This document shows, piece by piece, positions 8,751 to 17,588 of a DNA stretch of 46,443 nucleotides; within the stretch, counting starts at the first letter, position 1, and each line of letters opens with the position of its first letter. Made by a program: the position numbers and the translations under genes. The DNA is from Roseibacillus sp. (GTDB lineage Bacteria; Verrucomicrobiota; Verrucomicrobiia; Verrucomicrobiales; Akkermansiaceae), in NCBI GenBank assembly GCA_002709395.1, contig PAQU01000079.1:7268-53710 (forward strand). Reading direction: 5' to 3'. The notes below the pieces were generated by a model that saw only the letters and a program-made list of their open reading frames with translations, was not told the DNA's origin and did not search any database.

Positions 8751-9587
8751 TCAGCAGAGGAACTGGCGGCAGAGGATGCTGAATTTCCTGATGCTGGAGA
8801 GGCGATATCTCCGGTCAAAGACTCGGAACTGATCCTTGCGCATTTGTTTCAGGATGGCGTGGTAGATCTTTCGCATGACCTCGGCGGCACGGAGAGCCTT
8901 GAGGTCGGAGGGAGGCAGCAGGCTCGCAGTCTCTTCAAAAAGACGTTCCGCGCGTTCCGCCTCAAAGTTCATCAGGGAAAGGAAGCGTTCGTCGTATACA
9001 CGCCCCTGGAGGTCCTCTTCAGTATACTGGAATCGTTCAAGGTCTGCGAGAGGGAGGTAGATTCTAAGTCCGTTCTCAAGGTCCTCCCCGACGTCCCTGA
9101 TAATATTGGTGAGCTGGAGACAGTGGCCGAGGCTGATCGCATAGTCGCGGGCCTGCTCGCTTGCGCCGAAGAGGGGCATCAGGATGAGACCAACGGTGGA
9201 GGCCACCCGGTAGGAATACCCCTGGAGATCTTCCCAGGTCTCAAAGCGCTGGGGACTGAGGTCGGACTCGCAACCGCGGATGATGTCCCTAAGGAGTTCC
9301 GGGTCGAGGGAATGGCGCTGTTGCATGGACACTACCTCCGCCTCAAGGCTGCCTTCCGGGTGGTCGTCCTGTTCGAGGGCCTGTTTCCAGGTTTCCATGG
9401 CAGATTGTTTGTCCCCGGATGGAAGGGTAGTGTCATCCGCAATGTCATCAATTACCCGGCAGAAGGCGTAGAAAGTATTGAGATCGGGGAGCCGGTCCCG
9501 GGGAACACACAAGAAGGCAAAGGCCAGGTTGGACTTGGCGCGGCGGGTAATTTCCGCGGAGTTGCTTGTTTGGGGTGTGCTCGTCAT
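8751..9587 (-). CDS. Squalene/phytoene synthase family protein (HpnD-like)
   Basis: A 278-residue prenyl-diphosphate condensing enzyme. Both Asp-rich Mg-diphosphate motifs are present: 'FCRVIDDIADD' and 'NIIRDVGEDLENG'. Also present are 'YSYRVASTVGLI' and 'RIYLPLADLERF', typical of the Sq/phytoene synthase fold. The sequence is closest in feel to presqualene-diphosphate synthase (HpnD), which makes the precursor of squalene and hopanoids. Phytoene or 4,4'-diapophytoene synthesis cannot be excluded, because no hpnC, hpnE or carotenoid desaturase lies nearby. The ATG overlaps the stop of the upstream signal peptidase gene by 4 bp, so they are co-transcribed and probably translationally coupled. 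Confidence 0.88.
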   Translation of the reverse strand: MTSTPQTSNSAEITRRAKSNLAFAFLCVPRDRLPDLNTFYAFCRVIDDIADDTTLPSGDKQSAMETWKQALEQDDHPEGSLEAEVVSMQQRHSLDPELLRDIIRGCESDLSPQRFETWEDLQGYSYRVASTVGLILMPLFGASEQARDYAISLGHCLQLTNIIRDVGEDLENGLRIYLPLADLERFQYTEEDLQGRVYDERFLSLMNFEAERAERLFEETASLLPPSDLKALRAAEVMRKIYHAILKQMRKDQFRVFDRRYRLSSIRKFSILCRQFLC

Positions 9588-10822
9588 TTGATCAGTCCCC
9601 AGTGTCCGGTGTTAAAGGGCCAGAGCGCAATGAGGGCAGGCCCGACAAGATTGTATTCGCTGACCTGACCCCAGTAGCGGGAGTCCAGGGAGTCATCTGT
9701 ATTATCGCCCAGAGCAAAATAGCCGCGCTGGAGGGACAGCTCTGGTCCGGTGCGGCCCTCGGCCTGAAGGTCATCCCGGTCCTTCAGCTGGACAGAGTCA
9801 CCCTGTTTACGGATGAACTGAGGGAGAATGTCGCGATAATTCCTTGTGGGCTGATAACCCACTCCGTCCTCCGCATAGACTCCTTCCTGATTGCCGATCA
9901 TGCGGAGATACTTCTCGCTGGCTGGCTGGTCATTGATCATGAGGATCGGTTCTTCGATGTGGACCCTGTCTCCCGGCACGGCAGCCAGTCGCTTGATGTA
10001 GTGGGAGCCCGCTCCCTGTTCCCGTTGGCTGCGCAGGTGAATTCCTTCAATGCCACGGGTGTCGAAGACAAAGACCTCGCCGCGTCTGGGTCGCCGGAAA
10101 TTGTAGGAGACCTTGTCTACCAGAACGAGGTCGCCGGTAGTGGAATATCCGGAGACTATGGTCTTCGGGGGTATGTAAAGGAGGCCGAGTTCGTAGTCTG
10201 TTTCGATCCTGAGGCCCATGTCTTCGAGCGCACTTCGCGGTGCGGGTAGCCTTACAACCTCGGGGGCCTTGTTGAAGTCGTCACCCTTGAAGTGCAGTTC
10301 AGTGACGGTGAAGAATTGCAGGCGCTGTCCCTCCTCGATCCGCTCAAGATAGCGTCTTTCGGTGGAAGGGTTGAGCTCTTGGTGAATGTAGCGCTTTCCG
10401 CTCGTGACAGCGTGCCACGCTTTGACCGGGAAGATGGGGAATTTTTCTTTCTCCAGTTTGTGACCGACGATTCCGTTAAGAGTGGGCTGCATGGAGCCGG
10501 TTGGAATCCTGAAGGGCTGCAGGAAATAGGCACGAATGCCGAGAGCAATTACGATAGCGACGAAAAGGATTTCGATGTTTTCCGGGATGATCCCGGGCCT
10601 TCGGTAGTCAGGCAGGGCCTGCTCACAGGATTCGGCGAGGAGTTTGCAGGCTTCCTCCACCGCTTCCCGGTCACTGCTCCTTATGGCCGCATTCAGGTTT
10701 TCGCGGGCCTCCTCGAGATTCAGGAGGCGCTGTTGATCCAGCAGATCCCGCTTGTACTGGAGAAACTTGCGGGCACCCTTGGAGAGGAGCTTCGCATCTT
10801 TCTTCCAGCGGGGAGAGAACAT
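9584..10822 (-). CDS. lepB: Signal peptidase I (second of a tandem pair)
   Basis: A 412-residue type I signal peptidase that removes signal peptides from exported proteins. The N-terminal about 80 residues are cytoplasmic and charged/coiled-coil-like, then a single TM at about 83-101. The catalytic Ser110 is in 'RIPTGSMQPT', the general-base Lys277 in 'SHYIKRLAAVPGD', and box E is 'FALGDNTDDSLDSRYWG'. The Ser-Lys distance (167 residues) is much greater than in E. coli LepB because of a large inserted region. I start at the ATG at 10822 (MFSPRWKK) because the upstream copy begins the same way; the ORF-track start at 10873 lies inside that copy. The gap to the copy's stop is 11 bp. Confidence 0.93.
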   Translation of the reverse strand: MFSPRWKKDAKLLSKGARKFLQYKRDLLDQQRLLNLEEARENLNAAIRSSDREAVEEACKLLAESCEQALPDYRRPGIIPENIEILFVAIVIALGIRAYFLQPFRIPTGSMQPTLNGIVGHKLEKEKFPIFPVKAWHAVTSGKRYIHQELNPSTERRYLERIEEGQRLQFFTVTELHFKGDDFNKAPEVVRLPAPRSALEDMGLRIETDYELGLLYIPPKTIVSGYSTTGDLVLVDKVSYNFRRPRRGEVFVFDTRGIEGIHLRSQREQGAGSHYIKRLAAVPGDRVHIEEPILMINDQPASEKYLRMIGNQEGVYAEDGVGYQPTRNYRDILPQFIRKQGDSVQLKDRDDLQAEGRTGPELSLQRGYFALGDNTDDSLDSRYWGQVSEYNLVGPALIALWPFNTGHWGLIK

Positions 10823-10833
10823 GGGCCGCGGGC

Positions 10834-12102
10834 TTATTTGATAAGGCCCCAGTGGCCGGAGCTGAGGGGCCACAGAGAAAAGAGGGCTGGACCAACCAGG
10901 TTGTAGTCCCGGACCGGCCCCCAGTAACGGGAGTCGAGGGAGTTTCTGGTATTGTCACCCATTGCGGCATATTCACGGCGAAGAGTGGCCTCGATGCCTC
11001 CCATTCCAGCCGCCATCTGGTCTGCCCTGCTCTTCAGTTCAAGGACATCGCCGGGATCGTCGAGGAAGCGTTCCCACCTTGCCCGCCCCTCGCTTGCCGC
11101 AAGCTGATATCCGGGCCAGCCGTCATGGCGCCCTTCCCCTCTCATGACCTGGCGGATCTCCTTCTCTTCGGCAGGCTTTTTGTCGACATAAAGATCACTG
11201 CCCACTACTTCCAGGCTGTCTCCGGGAACACCTACCAGGCGTTTGATATAGTGGGACCCGGCACCCTGGGGACTGTTGGAGCGCTGCTGGATCCCCTCGA
11301 TCCCACGGGTGTCGAAGACAAAGACCTCCCCGCGCCTGGGTCGCCTGAAATTGTAGGAGACCTTGTCGACGAGGACGAGATCCCCGCTGGTAGTGTAGCC
11401 GGACACCACGGTATTGGGGGCGAGCCACCACCTGGAACCGTCTGGGCTGTGTTGCAGGTGCTCCCCTGTTCGGACTCCCATTTTTTCGAGGGCGCTTCGC
11501 GGGGCACTGATCTTTTCCACGCCATCCTCGAAGTGAATGGTGGTCTCGGTGAAAAACTGCAATTTCTGCCTCTGCTCGATATAAGGCAGGGGCATCCCCC
11601 GGGGGTCCCTCCGGGTGGGGTGAGTCCGGATGTAGCGTTTTTCCCCGGCACTCAGTTTTTTGTGGATGTATTTCCGGCCACCGGTGACGGCCTGCCACGC
11701 CTTGACGTGAAAGGCAGGGAATTTTTCCCTCTCCAGTTGATGGCCAATGATTCCGTTGAGGGTGGGGCGCATGGACCCGGTAGGGATGCGGAAGGGTTGC
11801 AGAAAGTAAGCCCTGATGCCCAGCGCGATGACGATGGCGACAAAAAAGACCTCGATGTTTTCTTGGAGAGCGTTGGGGCGGCGGTAGCGGGGAAGTGCGC
11901 CCTCACAGGCCTTATTGACTAGTTTCTCGGCCTCCCTTGCCTGGTCGCGATTGCCCTCCTTGATTGCTTTCAGAAGCTTGTCGCGGGCCTCTTCGATACC
12001 CGATATCTTTTCTTCCTCGAGAAGGTCCCGCTTGTAGTTGAGGAATTTCCGCGCCCCCTTGTAGAGGAGCTTGGATTCTTTTTTCCAGCGGGGAGTAAAC
12101 AT
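10834..12102 (-). CDS. lepB: Signal peptidase I (first of a tandem pair)
   Basis: A 422-residue paralogue of the next gene with the same layout: charged N-terminus (MFTPRWKKES), one TM (about 83-101), Ser110 in 'RIPTGSMRPT', Lys287 in 'SHYIKRLVGVPGD', box E 'AAMGDNTRNSLDSRYWG', and the same C-terminal ending 'GHWGLIK'. Identity is very high in the catalytic boxes and the 'DLVLVDKVSYNFRRPRRGEV' segment. It is low in the inserted domain between Ser and Lys and in the region before box E, so the copies probably differ in substrate choice or regulation (inference). Both catalytic residues are intact, so neither looks dead. lepA, the upstream gene, is the classical partner of lepB. Confidence 0.93.
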   Translation of the reverse strand: MFTPRWKKESKLLYKGARKFLNYKRDLLEEEKISGIEEARDKLLKAIKEGNRDQAREAEKLVNKACEGALPRYRRPNALQENIEVFFVAIVIALGIRAYFLQPFRIPTGSMRPTLNGIIGHQLEREKFPAFHVKAWQAVTGGRKYIHKKLSAGEKRYIRTHPTRRDPRGMPLPYIEQRQKLQFFTETTIHFEDGVEKISAPRSALEKMGVRTGEHLQHSPDGSRWWLAPNTVVSGYTTSGDLVLVDKVSYNFRRPRRGEVFVFDTRGIEGIQQRSNSPQGAGSHYIKRLVGVPGDSLEVVGSDLYVDKKPAEEKEIRQVMRGEGRHDGWPGYQLAASEGRARWERFLDDPGDVLELKSRADQMAAGMGGIEATLRREYAAMGDNTRNSLDSRYWGPVRDYNLVGPALFSLWPLSSGHWGLIK

Positions 12103-12187
12103 GGCAAGGGCGGTCTAAGGGTGCCGGGAGCAGCAGGGTTTATCAGAGGGTCGCGGGTTCGTGCAATGTTAGAGGGAGGCTCCTCAA

Positions 12188-12209
12188 GGCCGCGCTAGTT
12201 AGCACGGCC
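12188..12209. repeat. Inverted repeat between lepA and lepB
   Basis: GGCCG-c-GCTA-gt-TAGC-a-CGGCC is a near-perfect palindrome in the 163 bp between the lepA stop and the first signal peptidase start. On the genes' strand no U-run follows, so it may be an operator or processing site rather than a terminator. Confidence 0.4.
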
Positions 12210-12265
12210 GCCGTTTTGGGGCAAGGGGAAGAGTAAGGCAGGACTCGGAGGCGGCTCATGAGCGT

Positions 12266-14065
12266 TTAGTCGCCGCTCTTCAGGACCCGAATAAAGGCGT
12301 CCTGTGGAATATTGACTTTTCCAATGGCTTTCATCTTGGCCTTACCCTTTTTCTGTTTCTCGAGGAGCTTGCGTTTGCGGGTGATATCGCCGCCGTAACA
12401 TTTAGCGGTGACGTTCTTGCGCATCGCGCTGATGGTTTCACGGGCAATGATCTTGCCCCCGAGGACGGCCTGGATTGCTACTGAAAATAGTTGAGGGGGA
12501 ATGACGTCCTTGAGCTTTTCCGCAAGGCGCCGACCGTAAGGAGCGGCCTTGTCGCGGTGCACGATGGTGGAAAAGGCATCGACGGGTTCTCCCGCGATGA
12601 GCATGTCCATCTTGACCAGATTGGCGGCCTGATAATCGTGATGCTCATAGTCCATCGATCCGTAGCCACGGGTGGCGGACTTCAGGCGATCATTGAAATC
12701 AACGAGAATCTCGGAAAGGGGTAGCAAGGCATGCAGCATGACCCTGGCCTCGTCCACGGTCTCGGTGTGGTCGACACTCCCCCTCTTCTCCATGACCAGC
12801 GCCATCATTTCACCGATATATTCTGAAGGCGTCATGATGAAGACCCTGACCATGGGCTCCCGGATTTCATCGATTTCGGAGAGGTCGGGCAGCAGGCAGG
12901 GATTATCCACCAGCAGTTGTTCGCCGCTTGTCTTGCTGACCTCGTAAATGACCGAGGGGTAAGTGGAGATGACGTCCATGTTGAATTCCCGGCGGAGCCG
13001 TTCCTGCACGATTTCCATGTGCAGGAGCCCCAGGAACCCGCACCGGAACCCGAATCCGAGGGCGACCGAGCTTTCCTGCTGGAAGCTGAAGGCGGCGTCG
13101 TTGATCTGGAGCTTGCCCATGGCGGTCTTCAGAGCCTCGTAATCGGAGGAGTCCACCGGGTAGACTCCGGAGAAGACCATGGGGCGGACTTCCTTGAAGC
13201 CGGGGAGGGCCTCCGGGCAGGGGTGGACGTTATCAGTGATGGTGTCGCCGATCTTCACCTCGCTGGCGGCTTTCATATTGGCGATCACGTAGCCTACGTC
13301 GCCTGCCTCAAGGGTGTCCTCCTTGGTCATCTTGGGCGTAAAGTGTCCCACCTCCTTTACCTCGTAGGTCTTCTCGGTTGCGAACAGCTTGATACGCGTC
13401 CCACGTTTCATGGATCCCGAAATCAGGCGGACGTAGGAGACTACCCCCCGGAAGGAGTCGTAGACTGAATCGAAGACCGATGCTCGGAGTAGTCCGTCTT
13501 CCGCTTCCGAAGGAGGGGGGACGCGTTCCACTATGGCCTCAAGAATCTCTTCTATTCCGATGCCCTCCTTGGCAGATGCCGGGATGGCATCCTCGCCGGG
13601 AATGGCGAGGATATCTTCCAGTTGCTTCCTGCACTTGTCGACATCGGCAGCGGGAAGGTCGATCTTGTTGATGACCGGAATGATGACGAGGTCCTGTTCC
13701 ATCGCGAGGTGGACGTTGGCGACGGTCTGGGCCTCGACCCCCTGGGCGGCATCGATCAGCAGAAGCGCTCCTTCGCAGGCCGCGAGGCTTCTTGAGACCT
13801 CATAGGAAAAGTCAACATGGCCGGGCGTATCGAGGAGATTAAGCTTGAGGCGCTGTCCGGTAGCGGCCTGGTAATACATGGTGACCGGGTGGGACTTGAT
13901 GGTGATTCCCCGTTCACGTTCAAGATCCATGGAGTCAAGGAGCTGATCCTGCTTCTCCCTTTCCGAGATCGTCTGGGTTCGTTCAAGCAGTCGATCGGAA
14001 AGAGTGGTCTTCCCATGATCGATGTGGGCGATGATGGAAAAATTCCTGGTCAGTTCGATGGACAT
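12266..14065 (-). CDS. lepA: Elongation factor 4 (LepA)
   Basis: A 599-residue translational GTPase that acts on stalled or mis-translocated ribosomes. Seen: G1 '[17 protein letters not shown]', G2 '[13 protein letters not shown]', G3 '[10 protein letters not shown]', G4 'VINKIDL', then the LepA-specific C-terminal domain with '[25 protein letters not shown]' (quoted here only as a recognisable block) and the ending '[11 protein letters not shown]'. Length matches the family. Arg-pathway genes lie upstream and signal peptidase genes downstream, all on the minus strand. The lepA-lepB neighbourhood is conserved in many bacteria. Confidence 0.97.
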   Translation of the reverse strand: MSIELTRNFSIIAHIDHGKTTLSDRLLERTQTISEREKQDQLLDSMDLERERGITIKSHPVTMYYQAATGQRLKLNLLDTPGHVDFSYEVSRSLAACEGALLLIDAAQGVEAQTVANVHLAMEQDLVIIPVINKIDLPAADVDKCRKQLEDILAIPGEDAIPASAKEGIGIEEILEAIVERVPPPSEAEDGLLRASVFDSVYDSFRGVVSYVRLISGSMKRGTRIKLFATEKTYEVKEVGHFTPKMTKEDTLEAGDVGYVIANMKAASEVKIGDTITDNVHPCPEALPGFKEVRPMVFSGVYPVDSSDYEALKTAMGKLQINDAAFSFQQESSVALGFGFRCGFLGLLHMEIVQERLRREFNMDVISTYPSVIYEVSKTSGEQLLVDNPCLLPDLSEIDEIREPMVRVFIMTPSEYIGEMMALVMEKRGSVDHTETVDEARVMLHALLPLSEILVDFNDRLKSATRGYGSMDYEHHDYQAANLVKMDMLIAGEPVDAFSTIVHRDKAAPYGRRLAEKLKDVIPPQLFSVAIQAVLGGKIIARETISAMRKNVTAKCYGGDITRKRKLLEKQKKGKAKMKAIGKVNIPQDAFIRVLKSGD

Positions 14066-14242
14066 GCTATCCGAAAGAGGAAGGTCGGTGGGACCGTTGC
14101 TTTCCCGGGGCGGGGAAGGTCGGGGTGAAGGAAGCGCGATTCTAACCCAAGGGTGCAGGAAAATGAAGTGATTTGGGGCAGGCTCTGTCCATCTCCCCGC
14201 CGATCCGGTAATGTTGTTTCCTCAGGATATTTCCAAGGCTGT

Positions 14243-15151
14243 TCAGATGACACGATGCTTGGCCATGCGCGCCATGATGCCTTTCTGGATGTGGAGGCGA
14301 TTTTCCGCCTGCTGGAAGATGGTGTCGGCATGCTGCTCAAGAACATCCTCGCTGATTTCCTTGTCCCGGTAGGCTGGGAGGCAATGAAGGACAATATGCT
14401 GCGGGGCCGCTTCCTTGAGCAGGGTCTTATTGACCTGATAGGGTGCGAGCTGGGCCTCCTTGTCGGCTTGTCCCTCCTGTCCCATGGAAAGCCAGACATC
14501 GGTGTTGATCACGTCTGCGCCGGCGACGGCCTCGGCAGGGTTGGAAGCGATGCTGATGTTGGGGGCGGCGATGCGGTCGAGGAAGTCACTGGGAGGCTGG
14601 CATGTTTCGGGAGAACCGATGGCCAGCTGGAAACCGAGGTGCTTGGCGGCCCAGCACCAGGAGCGGGCCATGTTGCTGTAGCCATCTCCCACGAAAGCTA
14701 TTTTCCGGCCATCCCATCCGCCAAGTTTCTCCCTGATGGTGAGCAGGTCGGCGAGAATCTGGCAGGGGTGCTCATCATCGGTAAGGGCGTTGATGGTGGG
14801 GATACCCGAGAAGGAGGCAAACTCCTCGACATCATCCTGTGCGTAAGTGCGGATGATCGCCCCGTGAACCATGCGTCCCAGGACCCGGGCGGTGTCCTTG
14901 ATTGGTTCTCCGCGCCCAAGCTGAATGTCATTGGCACTGAGAAAGAGGGGGGACCCTCCTAGTTCCCGGATGCCCACTTCAAAGGAGACTCTAGTCCGGG
15001 TTGAGGACTTGGAAAAAATGAGAGCCCAGACCTGGCCAGTAAGGGGGAACTCCTCGTGCTCACCCCTGCGGGTCTTGAGGGTGACGGCATGGTCGATATA
15101 CTTGACCATGTTCTGCGGATACATCGACTCAATGGAGAGGAGGTGTTCCAT
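14243..15151 (-). CDS. argF: Ornithine carbamoyltransferase
   Basis: A 302-residue anabolic ornithine transcarbamylase that makes citrulline from ornithine and carbamoyl phosphate. Seen: the carbamoyl-phosphate loop 'SKSSTRTRVSFEVG', 'INALTDDEHPCQILADL' (the HPxQ motif), 'DVWLSMGQE' and the ornithine/cysteine loop 'VLHCLPAYRDKEIS'. Length is typical. It follows argB and argD in the same direction, separated by 113 bp from argD. Aspartate carbamoyltransferase is excluded by the DxxxSMG and HCLP motifs. Confidence 0.96.
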   Translation of the reverse strand: MEHLLSIESMYPQNMVKYIDHAVTLKTRRGEHEEFPLTGQVWALIFSKSSTRTRVSFEVGIRELGGSPLFLSANDIQLGRGEPIKDTARVLGRMVHGAIIRTYAQDDVEEFASFSGIPTINALTDDEHPCQILADLLTIREKLGGWDGRKIAFVGDGYSNMARSWCWAAKHLGFQLAIGSPETCQPPSDFLDRIAAPNISIASNPAEAVAGADVINTDVWLSMGQEGQADKEAQLAPYQVNKTLLKEAAPQHIVLHCLPAYRDKEISEDVLEQHADTIFQQAENRLHIQKGIMARMAKHRVI

Positions 15152-15264
15152 ATCTTCTGGATATAAGGGGTTCGCTGGATGAAGGGCCGGGAGAGGGGGA
15201 AAGAGAAGAACTTGCCGGGGAATCCCGGGGGAGGCAAGGAAAGCGGGAAAAAAATCCCTGAGTG

Positions 15265-16518
15265 TTATCCGGAGGTCCGGTCAAGGGTGTGCCGAAAGAT
15301 TTCGAGAGCTTCATCGATTTCTCCGGAAGAAACGGTGAGCGGTGGCATGAGGCGCACGGTATCGGGTCCGGCGGGTGGGGAGAGCAGGCCAGCGGAGGCC
15401 AGCTCTCCGGAGAGATGAATGGAGGCGGGGAGACCTTCCGGCACCCTGAGGGCCTCGATGTTGAGCCCGATACCGAGCAGGAGGCCTTTTCCGCGGACTT
15501 CCGTGATGGCGGGATGCTGCCAGGACGCGATGGTTTCGCGAATGGTGCGCTCGTGCCGGAGGGCACGTGCGGGGAGCTCCTGGTCGATCACCTCGCGGAG
15601 GACTGTAATGCCAGCGGTGCAGGCGAGCGGACTGCCACCGAAGGTTGAGCCATGAGATCCGGCGCCCATGAGACCAAACAGGGGTGTGTTGTCCGTGACA
15701 ATGCGTTCGGAAATCCAGAAGGCCCCGATGGGGAAACCGCCTCCCAGCCCCTTTGCCCAGGATACGGCGTCGGGGATCAGGCCGGGTTCGATGCTGCGCC
15801 ACCCCGCCATTTCGCCTGTCCGCCCGAGACCACACTGGACTTCATCAAGAAGAAGGAGGAGGTCATGCTCCTTGCAGAGTTCCTGAACGCCCTGCAGGAA
15901 CTCACGGGAGGCCAGATGGATTCCGCCCTCGCCCTGGATGGCTTCAAGCAGGATCGCACAGGTCTCTGGCCGGATGTTGGAGGTCAGGGAGGACAGATCA
16001 TTCAGTTCAAGGTGTCGGAAGCCGGGGAGGAGAGGGGCAAAGCCCTCCTTCACCTTTTCCTGGCCGGTAGCTGCGATACCTCCGAGGGTGCGCCCGTGAA
16101 AGGATTTGTTGAAGGTCAGGATCTCGTGCCGGGGCTGTCCAGCGGGGCCGGGCCGGGCCTGTCCGAAGCGCCTTGCCAGTTTGATGAGCCCATCGTTGGA
16201 TTCTGCTCCCGAGTTGCTGAAAAAGACCCGTCCAGGCAATTCGAGGCATTCATCAACAAGGCACCTTGCGAGTTCGACCTGCTTGTCAATCTGGTAGAGA
16301 TTACAGCAATGGATCAGCTCGCTGGCTTGCCTGGCGATCGCGCGGGACAGGGGGGTGTCGCCATGTCCGAGGGAGCAGGTGGCAAGCCCGGCGCAGAAGT
16401 CCAGATAGCGGTTTCCGTCCTCGTCCCATAGAAGCGTGCCTTCGCCCCTGACCGGTGCCACGGGAAACCGTGCGTAGGTCGGCAGGACGTATCTGGCGAG
16501 GTCTTCGGCTGTGTTCAT
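15265..16518 (-). CDS. argD: Acetylornithine aminotransferase
   Basis: A class III PLP aminotransferase (417 residues from the chosen start) that converts N-acetylglutamate semialdehyde to N-acetylornithine. Seen: 'DFCAGLATCSLGHG', the phosphate-binding 'FFSNSGAESND', 'FHGRTLGG', 'LLLDEVQCGLGRTGE' and the PLP lysine in 'SWAKGLGGGFPIGAF'. The ORF track starts at 16590, but the first 24 residues look non-coding. The ATG at 16518 (MNTAEDLARYVLPTYAR) matches family starts. It lies between argB and argF. Confidence 0.95.
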   Translation of the reverse strand: MNTAEDLARYVLPTYARFPVAPVRGEGTLLWDEDGNRYLDFCAGLATCSLGHGDTPLSRAIARQASELIHCCNLYQIDKQVELARCLVDECLELPGRVFFSNSGAESNDGLIKLARRFGQARPGPAGQPRHEILTFNKSFHGRTLGGIAATGQEKVKEGFAPLLPGFRHLELNDLSSLTSNIRPETCAILLEAIQGEGGIHLASREFLQGVQELCKEHDLLLLLDEVQCGLGRTGEMAGWRSIEPGLIPDAVSWAKGLGGGFPIGAFWISERIVTDNTPLFGLMGAGSHGSTFGGSPLACTAGITVLREVIDQELPARALRHERTIRETIASWQHPAITEVRGKGLLLGIGLNIEALRVPEGLPASIHLSGELASAGLLSPPAGPDTVRLMPPLTVSSGEIDEALEIFRHTLDRTSG

Positions 16519-16601
16519 GGAGAAGCGGAATGAGGGTCGGCAAGGGGGAGTCCAGAAGTCAAGTATTGCGGCTTCGGAGCGGCGCCTCAAGGGAGTTCCA
16601 G

Positions 16602-17471
16602 CTACCGGGTGATTTCCGTCCCGACTCCCTCGGGAGTGAAAATCTCCAGGAGAATTGTGTGAGGAGTGCGGCCATCAATGAAGTGAACCTTTTCTACTCC
16701 AGCCTCCAGAGCCTCCGTTGCAGAACGAATCTTGGGGATCATTCCTCCTGAGATGATTCCCGATTTAATGAGGGTCTCAGCCTCCCCGGGAGTTACGGAA
16801 GGGATCAGGCTGTCCGGATTTGCAGGATCAGCGAGAAGGCCGGGAACGTCGGAGACGTAGACCAGTTTTGCTGGTTTGAGAGTGCACGCAAGTGCCGCTG
16901 CGGCAAGGTCAGCATTGATATTGAGAGTTTTCCCGGTGCCGGTTTCCCGTCCAAGGGGCGAGACCACCGGGACAATATCGGAGGTCGTGGCATAGAGGAT
17001 GTCATCGGTGTGACATGATTCGACTTCTCCCACCCGGCCGATGTCGACTGCCTCCCCATTCTCGCCGGTGCCCTGAATACGCCGGGCCTCGAATACCCCG
17101 GTTCCGGGAATGCCGGTAGCGCGTCCTCCGTGCTGGTTGATGAGGTTGACCAGTTCCGGGTTGATGGTGTTTCCCAAGGTGTTTTCCACCGTTGCGATCG
17201 CCTCCGGGCTCGTGACGCGTAATCCCCCGACAAACCTGGCTTCAAGACCAGCAGCTTCCATGGCAGAGGAGATTGCCTTTCCACCCCCGTGGACAAGGAC
17301 AGGGTTGATTCCGGCAACTTCGAGGAAGACGATATCACGCATGAGAGAGCTCACCAGATCGGGATTGTCCATGGCGGATCCCCCGATCTTGATGAGCAGT
17401 GTCTTTCCCCGGAAGCGCTGCAGGTAGGGCAGGGCTTCAATCAGGGTGGCAGCTTTGTCTTTGGTGGTCAA
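16602..17471 (-). CDS. argB: Acetylglutamate kinase
   Basis: An amino-acid kinase for the second step of arginine synthesis. Seen: 'TLLIKIGGSAMDN', 'PVLVHGGGKAIS', 'GRATGIPGTG', 'SPLGRE' and 'GKTLNINADLAAAALA', plus the C-terminal 'SGGMIPKIRSATEALEAGV' block. The longest ORF begins at a GTG at 17588, but its first 39 residues are Pro/Ser/Thr-rich and unlike the family. I place the start at TTG 17471 (MTTKDKAATLIEALPYLQRF), which lines up with normal ArgB N-termini. If the GTG is used, the protein carries a 39-residue extension. It is the first arg gene of argB-argD-argF. Confidence 0.93.
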   Translation of the reverse strand: MTTKDKAATLIEALPYLQRFRGKTLLIKIGGSAMDNPDLVSSLMRDIVFLEVAGINPVLVHGGGKAISSAMEAAGLEARFVGGLRVTSPEAIATVENTLGNTINPELVNLINQHGGRATGIPGTGVFEARRIQGTGENGEAVDIGRVGEVESCHTDDILYATTSDIVPVVSPLGRETGTGKTLNINADLAAAALACTLKPAKLVYVSDVPGLLADPANPDSLIPSVTPGEAETLIKSGIISGGMIPKIRSATEALEAGVEKVHFIDGRTPHTILLEIFTPEGVGTEITR

Positions 17472-17588
17472 AGGGAGGCCGGGGTTGGAAGGAGCCGTCC
17501 TCTCCGGAGGGGAGAGAATTTGGCCCGGGAAGGAAGGACTTAGTGCCGTGCCGCCCGGGCGAAAAGTGGAAAATGTAACAGGAACCAC

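Noticed and set aside
12917-13468. Plus-strand ORF of 183 codons opposite lepA
   Set aside because: Shadow of lepA, whose protein is clearly conserved on the other strand.
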